Assembly (NCBI GenBank): GCA_963847085.1
Contig: CAWJYO010000008.1
Location: 248,001 to 312,000 of the forward strand
DNA: 64,000 nucleotides
From: Ilyomonas sp963847085
Lineage (GTDB): Bacteria; Bacteroidota; Bacteroidia; Chitinophagales; Chitinophagaceae
Direction of reading: 5' to 3'
Below, in pieces: positions 57,015 to 64,000 of this stretch (positions within the stretch are counted from its first letter, which is position 1; each line of letters opens with the position of its first letter). Made by a program: the position numbers and the translations under genes. The notes beneath the pieces are model-generated. The model did no database searches and had not been told where the DNA came from. It saw only the letters and a program-made list of their open reading frames with translations.

Positions 57015-60000
57015 ATGAGATTTTGTAGAGTGGTGTTTTACATCATGTTTTTAAGCATTCCAATATTTTTAAAAGCGCAATCCCGAAAAGAAAAATCATT
57101 CAATTCAAAGCGAAAAAGCAATAGTATTTTATCTTGTACAAATAATTGGCTAGAAGTAAAAGATGATCAATCCGCATTTCAGATTGGAGATTTAGATGTT
57201 ACTGGGCATGAAATAACTGTTGAAGCTCTATTTAATAGAACTTCAATTAGTCCTCGTTTAGATTCTGTCACTAATGGAAAAGGGGAGATAGTTTCCAAGC
57301 ATACTGATCCAACCAACGCCAACTATATACTTAGGGCAGATAGAGCACAGGTTACAACGACAAATGGACATTTTGTAGCCTCAGCAAGTTGTGCACTACC
57401 CTTATATAAAACCTATCATGTAGCTCTTGTTTATAATGGTGTAGAATTAAAGTTTTATCGTAATGGATTTTTATTATCATCTGTTCCATGTACTGGAGAT
57501 TTAATTACAAATGATTTAGTGGCTTTAGTTGGAAATTTTGCATACAATCCCGGCGAATATAAGGATGCTTTAAAGGGATATATCAATGAAGTTAGAATCT
57601 GGAATGTTGCTCGATCACAAGATCACATCAGAACTTACATGAATTCTACACTTCCTAATCCTACTACACAGAATGGCTTGTTGGCTTATTATACATTTGA
57701 TGATTTAAAAAACAAGCAAGGGAATAGCCAATGGGATGGGCATTTACTTAACAATGCACAGATCAATCAAATGAATCCAACCTGTTCATCTTTTGTAGCA
57801 GATTCATGTAATGTAATAGTTACTCCCATTCTATCAACTAATGTAATAGCAGGTTTTACTGCACCGGATACAGTTTGTGTAAACACTCCTATTAATTTAT
57901 CCAATACCTCTCTTGGTGCCACAAGCAATTACTGGAGTTTCTGTTCTACCGATCTAAACACAGCCACTCCGGAAGCTGTCAATGTAGGAAATTTGAATGG
58001 AGGTATTTCGTTCCCCGTGTTTATGGATTTGGTTCACGATGGCAATAATTACTATGGATTTCTTGTTGATCATTATCCCGGAAGCCTTATCAGACTTGAT
58101 TTTGGAAACAGTTATTTAAATATTCCAACCGTAACCAATCTCGGCAATTTTAACGGGATTATTCCTCCCAAATATGGTGCAGAAGGCATTCAAATAGTTA
58201 AGAACAACGGGAAATGGTATGCCATCATAGTTGGTGGAAGTGTTATGAATAATGAAGTTCCAAGAATCATAAAAATAGATTTTGGAACAAACATTACAAA
58301 CACATCTCCTGTTGCAACAAATTGGGGAAATATTGGAAACCTTTCCTTTCCAACTGATTTGTATGTTTTTTATGAAAGTGGAAACTGGTATGGCTACACA
58401 GCCAATTCAGAAAGCAGTACTATTACAAGGTTTAATTTTGGTAGTGATTTCGATCAGACACCTACCGGAGAGAATTTAGGCGGTTTTAACGGTGTATTCA
58501 ACTATCCCACTGGTCTATATCCAATCAACGATGACGGAAATTGGCATCTTTTTGTAACCAACGCTTATGGAAATAATTTAGTAAGATTAGACTTTGGAAC
58601 TTCTTTATTAAATACTGCAAATGCAACAGATTTAGGAAATTTGGGAAGTGTTTTGAATTCGCCACGCGACATATCAATCATGAAGTCTTGCAACAGCTTA
58701 ATTGGATATTTGGTAAATGGGAGTCCTAGTGTGCAGGAACTTATAAAACTCGACTTTCACAACAATGTTTCAGGTACACCAACAGCAACTTCATTAGGCA
58801 ACAACGGTAGCTATAGCTTTCCACATTCTATCTCAAAGTTATTTAGGGTTGGTAATGATTTATATTCTTTCGTTGCCAATGTTTACAACAATACAATCAC
58901 AAGGCTTAAGTTTTCTGGTTGCAATAGTTCCAATATAGCAAATTTTGAAGGCGTTACACCGCCACAAATTTCTTATAATACACCAGGAATTTATAACATT
59001 CTACTATCGGTAGATGAAGGTTTGCCAACGCAGACTACGTATTGCAAGCAAATTGTGGTGTTAGCTAAGCCACAACATCTTCCAAATAAAGATACTTCTT
59101 TTTGCGAAAGTCAATCTTTGAAATTGGCACGCTCGTATTCAAACGTAACTTACTTATGGAATACGGGTTCTACAGATAGTTCTATTGTTATTACTACGCC
59201 GGGAAAATATTGGGTTCAGTTTAATAAAGGATTCGATTGTACATCTGCAGACACTTTTAATGTAATAGGAAGTAGCCATATCGTTCTAAACTTAGGTGCC
59301 GATACGGGTTTATGTGCTAAGCAATCATTACTTTTAAATGCAACAAATGCAGGTAGTACTTATTTGTGGCAAGATGGTTCAACACAAAGTACTTACAACG
59401 TTACAAAAGGTGGCAATTATTCTGTAAAAGTTACAAGTGTATCCGGCTGTTCTGTATCTGATTCTATTCATATTGCTGATTATGCTTCCCCTCTGGTAAC
59501 TAGTATATCCGATAAAACAATTTGTGCTGGTGATTCAATACAATTAATAGTTTCCGCAACTGGTAATGACAATGTTTTTTTATGGCGATATGCTACTACA
59601 CTATCAGATACTACAGTTAATAATCCCATTGCCTTTCCAAAAGATACAACCCAATATTTTGTGAATATTAGAAATGCCAATAAATGTGTTACTAAGGATA
59701 GTATTACCGTTGCAGTTGTAGCCAAACCTATAATAAAAACAATAGGGGATACATCTATATGCAACCATTCATCTGTCGTTTTGCAATCAACCATCCAACA
59801 TGCCGATAATATACAATGGCAACCCAGTATTAGCTTAACAAGTACGATTATAGAAAGCCCTTCTGCCAGTCCAAATCATCCAATAACTTATATAGTTACT
59901 GCTTTAAATAAAGGCTGCCAAACAAAAGATACGGTGAATGTAAATGTAATTATGACTAAGGTTTTTGCAGGAAATGATACAACTGTTTGCGGAGCATCAT

Positions 60001-60926
60001 CTTTACAATTGAATGCATTTGGTGGCGTACGTTATCAATGGTTTCCAGGAACAGGATTGTCCGATCCAAATATTTCAAACCCGATAGCTTACTTAGCGAA
60101 TGGTATTACTTATAAAGTAATTGGTACGGATATGTATGGATGTAGCGATACAGATTCTATTAAAATAAGGTCATTACCAAAGCCTGTATTTGCGATCAGT
60201 ACAACTGATACAACTATATGTAAAGGCAGCACCATTTTAGTTAGTGCAACCGGTGGAAATTCATATAACTGGAAGCCCTCTGAAACAGTACAACAACCAT
60301 TGGAAGGCTCTGGCGTAATTACGCCAAATACATCTGCTATTTATACGGTAAATATAACCGACACAGTATGTAATATAACAGGTGAAGAACAGATAAATAT
60401 TACTGTATTACCAAGTCCGATTGTATCAGCAGTAAAATCAAATGATATTACTTGTTCAAAAGATTCAGCAATACTCTTAGCATCGGGTGGGATTCATTAT
60501 ACCTGGTCACCAACATCCGGATTATCTAATCCAAATGACTCACTTACTTTAGCCACACCAGAAAAAAATATGAATTATACTGTGAAAGTAATGAGTGAAA
60601 ATGGTTGTACGGCAACAGATTCAATACAGCTTTTTGTAGTTACTGGTGGCAAAAATAAATACGGTATTCCATCTGCTTTCACTCCAAACAATGATGGTTT
60701 AAATGATTGCTTTGGGGTAGGAAATTGGAAGTACATTAAGCTGTTTGATTTCTCAATTTATGATCGTTGGGGTAGTTTATTATTTCATACAAACAAAACC
60801 TCTGATTGCTGGGACGGAAACTATAAAGGAAACAAGGAACCCAATGGCTCCTATGTTTATAAGATACATGCAGAAACAGATTGCAGCATTGTTGAAAAAG
60901 TGAACACCTTTGTATTGATTAGGTAA
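57015..60926 (+). CDS. Giant T9SS type B surface protein with LamG and propeller repeats
   Basis: 1303 residues, secreted to the cell surface by the type IX system. Signal peptide MRFCRVVFYIMFLSIPIFLK then AQ. A concanavalin/LamG-like domain (about 45-240: VALVYNGVELKFYRNGFLLS; LKGYINEVRIWNVARSQDHI) leads to about six repeats of 65-70 residues (about 310-640) built on NLGNFNG-FP...WYG...RLDFG, a likely beta-propeller. A PKD-like stretch follows, then several Ig-like modules (CAGDSIQLIVSATGNDNVFL; CSKDSAILLASGGIHYTWSP) and the type B sorting domain GIPSAFTPNNDGLNDCFGVG to VNTFVLIR. Coding DNA is more AT-rich than the housekeeping genes. Probably an adhesin; no catalytic site seen. Confidence 0.88.
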   Translation: MRFCRVVFYIMFLSIPIFLKAQSRKEKSFNSKRKSNSILSCTNNWLEVKDDQSAFQIGDLDVTGHEITVEALFNRTSISPRLDSVTNGKGEIVSKHTDPTNANYILRADRAQVTTTNGHFVASASCALPLYKTYHVALVYNGVELKFYRNGFLLSSVPCTGDLITNDLVALVGNFAYNPGEYKDALKGYINEVRIWNVARSQDHIRTYMNSTLPNPTTQNGLLAYYTFDDLKNKQGNSQWDGHLLNNAQINQMNPTCSSFVADSCNVIVTPILSTNVIAGFTAPDTVCVNTPINLSNTSLGATSNYWSFCSTDLNTATPEAVNVGNLNGGISFPVFMDLVHDGNNYYGFLVDHYPGSLIRLDFGNSYLNIPTVTNLGNFNGIIPPKYGAEGIQIVKNNGKWYAIIVGGSVMNNEVPRIIKIDFGTNITNTSPVATNWGNIGNLSFPTDLYVFYESGNWYGYTANSESSTITRFNFGSDFDQTPTGENLGGFNGVFNYPTGLYPINDDGNWHLFVTNAYGNNLVRLDFGTSLLNTANATDLGNLGSVLNSPRDISIMKSCNSLIGYLVNGSPSVQELIKLDFHNNVSGTPTATSLGNNGSYSFPHSISKLFRVGNDLYSFVANVYNNTITRLKFSGCNSSNIANFEGVTPPQISYNTPGIYNILLSVDEGLPTQTTYCKQIVVLAKPQHLPNKDTSFCESQSLKLARSYSNVTYLWNTGSTDSSIVITTPGKYWVQFNKGFDCTSADTFNVIGSSHIVLNLGADTGLCAKQSLLLNATNAGSTYLWQDGSTQSTYNVTKGGNYSVKVTSVSGCSVSDSIHIADYASPLVTSISDKTICAGDSIQLIVSATGNDNVFLWRYATTLSDTTVNNPIAFPKDTTQYFVNIRNANKCVTKDSITVAVVAKPIIKTIGDTSICNHSSVVLQSTIQHADNIQWQPSISLTSTIIESPSASPNHPITYIVTALNKGCQTKDTVNVNVIMTKVFAGNDTTVCGASSLQLNAFGGVRYQWFPGTGLSDPNISNPIAYLANGITYKVIGTDMYGCSDTDSIKIRSLPKPVFAISTTDTTICKGSTILVSATGGNSYNWKPSETVQQPLEGSGVITPNTSAIYTVNITDTVCNITGEEQINITVLPSPIVSAVKSNDITCSKDSAILLASGGIHYTWSPTSGLSNPNDSLTLATPEKNMNYTVKVMSENGCTATDSIQLFVVTGGKNKYGIPSAFTPNNDGLNDCFGVGNWKYIKLFDFSIYDRWGSLLFHTNKTSDCWDGNYKGNKEPNGSYVYKIHAETDCSIVEKVNTFVLIR

Positions 60927-60949
60927 GCCAGAGTAATTTATTTTGGCTT
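60925..60949. terminator. Bidirectional terminator
   Basis: AAGCCAGAGTAA and TTATTTTGGCTT pair (two G-U pairs on the plus transcript) between convergent genes. It overlaps the stop of the T9SS-B gene and abuts the stop of the FkbM gene. Confidence 0.65.
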
Positions 60950-61774
60950 TTATCTAAAACAAAAGATGTTTAATTGGATATCATAATCATGTTTATTGTT
61001 ATCGCGGCTAAAAGGAGTATTATAAATGGGTGAGGCTTCTTTTATGTAATATTTAAAGTCTTTTTCAGTAATCATTTGAAGTATTTGATTCAATTCATTG
61101 TTTTGTTTAAATGAACCGTGATATTCAATAAACATGGATTGAATGATGTCAAGTTTAGGATAGATGTCTATTAATACTAAATATTCTGCACCCTCTATAT
61201 CTAACTTTAAGAAATCAACTGATCGATCAATAACATCAAAAAGCTTAATCGCTTTAATTGATGATTGATTTTTGTTAGATTCATTCGTTATGTCAATTTT
61301 ACTACTCATGTTTCCATCATACGAAAAGCTAATAATCGTGTCTTCTTTCCAAACGGCTTCATTTCTTAATATAACATTTTTTAAATTGAATGACTCTACA
61401 TTTCTCTTTAATAAATCAAAGTTTGTAGCATCTGGCTCAAACGCAATAATGGTTGCATCTGGATATTTATTTTTAAAATAAATTACGCTTAATCCAATGT
61501 GCGAACCGCAATCAATGATATAAGCATTTCTTGGAAGTGAAATTTTATAAACTTCGTCTACAAAGATCTCATCAAGTCCATGCAATATTTCATTGCCATT
61601 TCTGAAATAAATCTTTCCATTTAAGAATTCCTGTGCATGAATCTCTCCATCTTGGATAGCACGGATTTTCTTAACTTCAGCCCACTTTAAACCAAAACTT
61701 TTATACTTGTTTGAAAACAGTAAACTGAACTTTGATTGAATGTCTCTTTTTAAATTTTTATAAAAGCTACTCAT
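60950..61774 (-). CDS. FkbM-family methyltransferase
   Basis: 274-residue class I SAM-dependent methyltransferase of the FkbM type, which O-methylates sugars in glycans or other secondary metabolites. SAM motif I: AYIIDCGSHIGLSVIYFKNK; acidic end of strand 2: TIIAFEPDATNFDLLKRNVE; motif IV: VDFLKLDIEGAEYLVLIDIY. The N-terminal 80 residues are an extra helical segment. ATG at 61774; the gene lies 12 bp after the GT2 gene and both run on the minus strand, so they form an operon, likely for a methylated surface glycan. AT-rich. Confidence 0.9.
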   Translation of the reverse strand: MSSFYKNLKRDIQSKFSLLFSNKYKSFGLKWAEVKKIRAIQDGEIHAQEFLNGKIYFRNGNEILHGLDEIFVDEVYKISLPRNAYIIDCGSHIGLSVIYFKNKYPDATIIAFEPDATNFDLLKRNVESFNLKNVILRNEAVWKEDTIISFSYDGNMSSKIDITNESNKNQSSIKAIKLFDVIDRSVDFLKLDIEGAEYLVLIDIYPKLDIIQSMFIEYHGSFKQNNELNQILQMITEKDFKYYIKEASPIYNTPFSRDNNKHDYDIQLNIFCFR

Positions 61775-61786
61775 TTCGTAATTAAA

Positions 61787-62638
61787 TCAAGTTTTAAATT
61801 TTCCCATGTTTCCCTTTTTGCAATCAACAATTCCTTCGATGATGTTGCGAATTGTTTTTATTCTCTGCTTACCATACAACAAATTATTCTTTATCCTGTT
61901 CAACAATGCTTCGCGCCTGTATTTGTCATTTTCGGCAAATTGATTTCCATATTTCTTTTGTACGTATAAATAGTTCCTAATCATGTAATACAATCGTACC
62001 GGCGAATGTAAAACTCTTGGTGTAATTGCCAGATTCTTTAATGATTTATGATAGCTAACAATTCCCAAATGGTGATGTAAAAAAATATTTGGAAATTGAA
62101 TAATCTTATATCCTTTCACAATGGCTTTATAACAATATTCCAAATCAACTTCATCAATAAAAAGTGCCTCATCAAACCCACCGACAACGTCGAATACATT
62201 TAAGTTTACAATACTTCCCGAAGTAATCAGTTGAACTTTTTCCTTTGCAATGCATTCGAGTAAGGAGGATTTCTCCTCATGTTCCACCCCAAACATGGCG
62301 GTTTTGTTTTTGCCCAAATAATTGTCTGCGCAGGAAAAATAGTTCTCTAATGCACCTTCTTCAAACCGCGAATCCTGATCCATTGTCAACAACCATTGAA
62401 AGCCTTCTTCTATCGCCAAAGCTGCGGCCTCATTTAAACGTTTGGCAATGCCTTCGTTGTTGCCATCGTACAGTATCTGTGTTTTGTTTTGTGCTTTTAA
62501 TTGCAAGGCAACATCACTTATTTTCCCTTCTGTATTATCGGCTACATACAGCTTTTCAATATAAGGCAGATACGATTGTATGTTTTGCAGTACCGTATTA
62601 TCGGGGTAATACAAAATAACAACGCCTGCAACCAGCAT
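61787..62638 (-). CDS. Family 2 glycosyltransferase, rhamnosyltransferase-like
   Basis: GT2 enzyme of the RfbF/rhamnosyltransferase type, 283 residues. VAGVVILYYPDNTVLQNIQS is the nucleotide-binding start; NNEGIAKRLNEAAALAIEEG, WLLTMDQDSRFEEGALENYF (DxD motif), SGSIVNLNVFDVVGGFDEAL and FIDEVDLEYCYKAIVKGYKI follow as in the family. ATG 62638 (MLVAGVV) is preferred over the longer frame to 62677. It is the first gene of the pair with FkbM. It probably adds a deoxyhexose to an envelope glycan. A dispersed 11-mer lies antisense inside it at 62303. Confidence 0.88.
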   Translation of the reverse strand: MLVAGVVILYYPDNTVLQNIQSYLPYIEKLYVADNTEGKISDVALQLKAQNKTQILYDGNNEGIAKRLNEAAALAIEEGFQWLLTMDQDSRFEEGALENYFSCADNYLGKNKTAMFGVEHEEKSSLLECIAKEKVQLITSGSIVNLNVFDVVGGFDEALFIDEVDLEYCYKAIVKGYKIIQFPNIFLHHHLGIVSYHKSLKNLAITPRVLHSPVRLYYMIRNYLYVQKKYGNQFAENDKYRREALLNRIKNNLLYGKQRIKTIRNIIEGIVDCKKGNMGKFKT

Positions 62639-62721
62639 AAGCCTTTTTGCGGTCAAATGTAGCAACTGTAACAACAATCTTCTTTAGCAATTTTTCATTC
62701 GTAAGCAATACCCTAATCAAC

Positions 62722-62751
62722 AACAAAGCCCCGCGTTTGCAGGGCCTTGTT
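62722..62751 (-). terminator. Terminator of the small charged secreted protein gene
   Basis: AACAAAGCCCCGC and GCAGGGCCTTGTT pair around GTTT with two mismatches. It lies 26 bp downstream of the gene at 62777 on the minus strand. Confidence 0.55.
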
Positions 62752-62776
62752 AAACAGTAAAACAATTAATGGTTTA

Positions 62777-63202
62777 CTAATGGGCTACTATCACTGCACC
62801 AATTACACCTCCTACAATCAAACCAGGTACTAATAAACCCAAACCCCTGTGATGACTTCTTCTCCAATCGTCTCTGTCGTGATAACCAAAATCATGATCG
62901 CGATGAAAATTATCCATGCGGTCGCCGTCAACCCTCCGGCGATCAAAATCGTCTTTACGACCATAGCGCTCATAAGCACCATCATTGCGTATTTGAGCAC
63001 CTTGCTCTGGTAAGTAATTGCCATCATTGTGCATACGTGCGTCTTGCTGAGGCGCATAATTGCCATTATTGTCGTTGTAATTTCTGCTATTATAAGTTGC
63101 ATTCTGATCGTTATAATAGCGGTTGTCGTTGGGCTTTTGGTATTGCGCAAAAAGAGCGGAGAAAGCCATCAAACTCATCAATAAGGTAAATAACTTTTTC
63201 AT
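62777..63202 (-). CDS. Small exported low-complexity protein
   Basis: 141 residues. Signal peptide MKKLFTLLMSLMAFSALFAQ. The mature part is dominated by Asn, Asp, Tyr, Arg and His (NDNRYYNDQNATYNSRNYND; RKDDFDRRRVDGDRMDNFHR; DHDFGYHDRDDWRRSHHRG), then a short glycine/valine hydrophobic C-terminus (LGLLVPGLIVGGVIGAVIVA then H) that could insert in a membrane. Disordered and strongly charged; no family recognised. It has terminators on both sides, so it is transcribed alone. Confidence 0.75.
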   Translation of the reverse strand: MKKLFTLLMSLMAFSALFAQYQKPNDNRYYNDQNATYNSRNYNDNNGNYAPQQDARMHNDGNYLPEQGAQIRNDGAYERYGRKDDFDRRRVDGDRMDNFHRDHDFGYHDRDDWRRSHHRGLGLLVPGLIVGGVIGAVIVAH

Positions 63203-63297
63203 ATTCTGTCGTTTTAAAAGTGATGAATATGAGATATGAATTGTGCTGTTGCGTTTAGTAATGAAGTGTTAATGCGTAAGAAGATTTTATAAATAAA

Positions 63298-63330
63298 AAA
63301 CCTGCCGCTTGCAAAAGAAGCGGCAGGTTT
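63298..63330 (-). terminator. Terminator of the T9SS-A gene
   Basis: AAACCTGCCGCTT and AAGCGGCAGGTTT, perfect 13-bp arms, loop GCAAAAG, with A-run upstream and T-run downstream so it can work on both strands. A variant of the dispersed motif (TTTGTTTTTGT) begins inside the right arm. Confidence 0.9.
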
Positions 63331-63349
63331 GTTTTTGTCCTTTTTTGTT

Positions 63350-64000
63350 TTATAGTTTAATAAACTTCTTCTCTGATGTAGTGCCGTTATCGCCTGTAAA
63401 GCGGAGTACATAAGTGCCTGCGGGCAAGGCAGAAGTATTGAAGGAAACATTGGCTCCGCTTACTATTGAACCACTTTGCTGATACCATGTTTTGCCAGTC
63501 ATATCAACAACGGTAAACGTTGCCTTACCACTAAAGTTGGTAACCTTAATCTTCAATTGATTCCTTACGGGATTGGGTAACAGAAGCAATGCTGTAGCGT
63601 TTGTTTTTGCCGTAAAAGCAACAATATAACTGGTAGTACTCGCACCATTTTTATCGGTTATGGTAAGCCTGTAATAAATAGATTTTACGTTTTGCAAACC
63701 TATTGCAGTGCCATCATTGTATTGATAGGAATGAGCATTGCTTCCTGCGGCTGCAACAGAGCCGATAGAAGAGAAATGAATACCATCAGTGCTACGCTCA
63801 ACAGTATAAGAAGACGTATTCACTTCATTAGCAGTTTGCCATTGAAGCTGTATATTGTTGTTTACCTGCGAAGCCGTAAAGCGTGTTAGTGTTACAGGAA
63901 GCACACCGTTGCTACCAATGAATCTGCCAATGGCAACGGGATTGAATCCTACTTTAATATAGGTAGTTACCTGATTGGTTGATGTATTGATTACCGCAAC
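63350..64000 (-). CDS. YVTN/T9SS type A surface protein, partial
   Basis: The reading frame is open to the window's right edge, so the N-terminus is missing. The visible start, VAVINTSTNQVTTYIKVGFN then PVAIGRFIG, is a YVTN-type beta-propeller repeat. A fibronectin-like module follows (TLTRFTASQVNNNIQLQWQT; YTVERSTDGIHFSSIGS), and the type A sorting domain is LLLPNPVRNQLKIKVTNFSG to TSEKKFIKL. Exported and anchored or released at the surface through T9SS. The terminator at 63298 closes the gene. Confidence 0.85.
   Translation of the reverse strand, partial: VAVINTSTNQVTTYIKVGFNPVAIGRFIGSNGVLPVTLTRFTASQVNNNIQLQWQTANEVNTSSYTVERSTDGIHFSSIGSVAAAGSNAHSYQYNDGTAIGLQNVKSIYYRLTITDKNGASTTSYIVAFTAKTNATALLLLPNPVRNQLKIKVTNFSGKATFTVVDMTGKTWYQQSGSIVSGANVSFNTSALPAGTYVLRFTGDNGTTSEKKFIKL

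Larger units (their letters stand above)
2389..63610. repeat. Dispersed 11-mer TTTGTTTTTGC, 23 exact copies
   Basis: Exact copies read by hand. Plus strand starts: 2389, 4849, 15208, 16432, 21301, 26576, 30389, 34666, 45733, 47886, 47936, 54804, 62303, 63600. Minus strand (as GCAAAAACAAA): 19042, 22023, 22118, 26997, 32750, 34222, 40848, 41742, 51483. Close variants with another base after the second G lie near 3659, 3750, 7377, 15430, 27358, 42510, 42558 and 63328. The base before is usually G, and after 3-4 variable bases a second A/T tract (ATTTTT-like) usually follows. Copies occur inside genes in different frames and directly behind stop codons (30389, 47886, 51483, 22118). The coordinates here span first to last copy; the sequence between is not repeat. 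Confidence 0.9.

Noticed and set aside
1..64000. CRISPR array, insertion sequence, integrase or rRNA
   Set aside because: No spaced direct repeats, transposase motifs, integrase or rRNA sequence were seen on either strand.

Overview
The window is chromosomal DNA from a member of the Bacteroidota, most plausibly a Chitinophagaceae-like soil or water bacterium. Evidence: two SusC/SusD outer-membrane pairs, a DUF3823 lipoprotein behind a SusD, proteins ending in type IX secretion (T9SS) sorting domains of type A and type B, the Bacteroidota -33/-7 promoter (TTTG, about 20 bp, TAnnTTTG), an HYC_CC_PP-family protein, and mqnA of the futalosine menaquinone route. Base composition is moderately AT-rich, and more so from about 56 to 62 kb.

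Layout. 0-2.8 kb: an antimicrobial-peptide-type ABC permease (-) with a palindromic operator upstream. 2.8-28.3 kb: a carbohydrate-use region with a PhyH dioxygenase, a GH5-like enzyme, remnants of secreted glycosidases, a LacI-type regulator with two candidate operators, galactokinase, SusC-SusD-DUF3823, a sialidase-like BNR protein, a GH2 enzyme, a DUF4965/glutaminase-like protein, then on the minus strand an FG-GAP (CRTAC1-like) protein, a vanadium-haloperoxidase/PAP2-like protein and a GH76 mannanase, and a further GH43. The regulator, galK and exo-acting enzymes suggest uptake and hydrolysis of a branched galactose- or arabinose-containing glycan; this substrate is an inference. 28.4-34.5 kb: a T9SS type B protein, two serine beta-lactamase-like hydrolases and a trans-sulfuration PLP enzyme. 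34.7-39.8 kb: a second, intact SusC/SusD operon with a good promoter. 39.9-40.4 kb: an internally deleted mrr restriction-endonuclease remnant beside tRNA-Arg(ACG). 40.5-46.6 kb: a membrane-tethered methyltransferase-like protein, a GT2-like protein, a GAF/degenerate kinase protein and feoB. 46.7-49.4 kb: a probable copper-handling cluster. 49.6-56 kb: housekeeping genes hscA, prfC, purB and mqnA plus a Uma2 nuclease. 56-64 kb: surface genes (lipoprotein, 1303-residue T9SS-B protein, FkbM methyltransferase, GT2, small charged secreted protein, YVTN/T9SS-A protein running off the right edge).

Two window-wide signals stand out. First, the 11-mer TTTGTTTTTGC occurs 23 times on both strands (hand count), inside genes in several frames and just after stop codons. 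It is usually followed, a few bases on, by a second A/T tract. This density and architecture resemble DNA-uptake sequences and I know of no description of it. Second, at least a dozen genes are broken by single-base indels, including the normally essential purB in two places. Much of the apparent pseudogenisation is therefore probably consensus error rather than biology, although a few genes (mrr, one GH43, two glycosidase fragments) are genuinely truncated.
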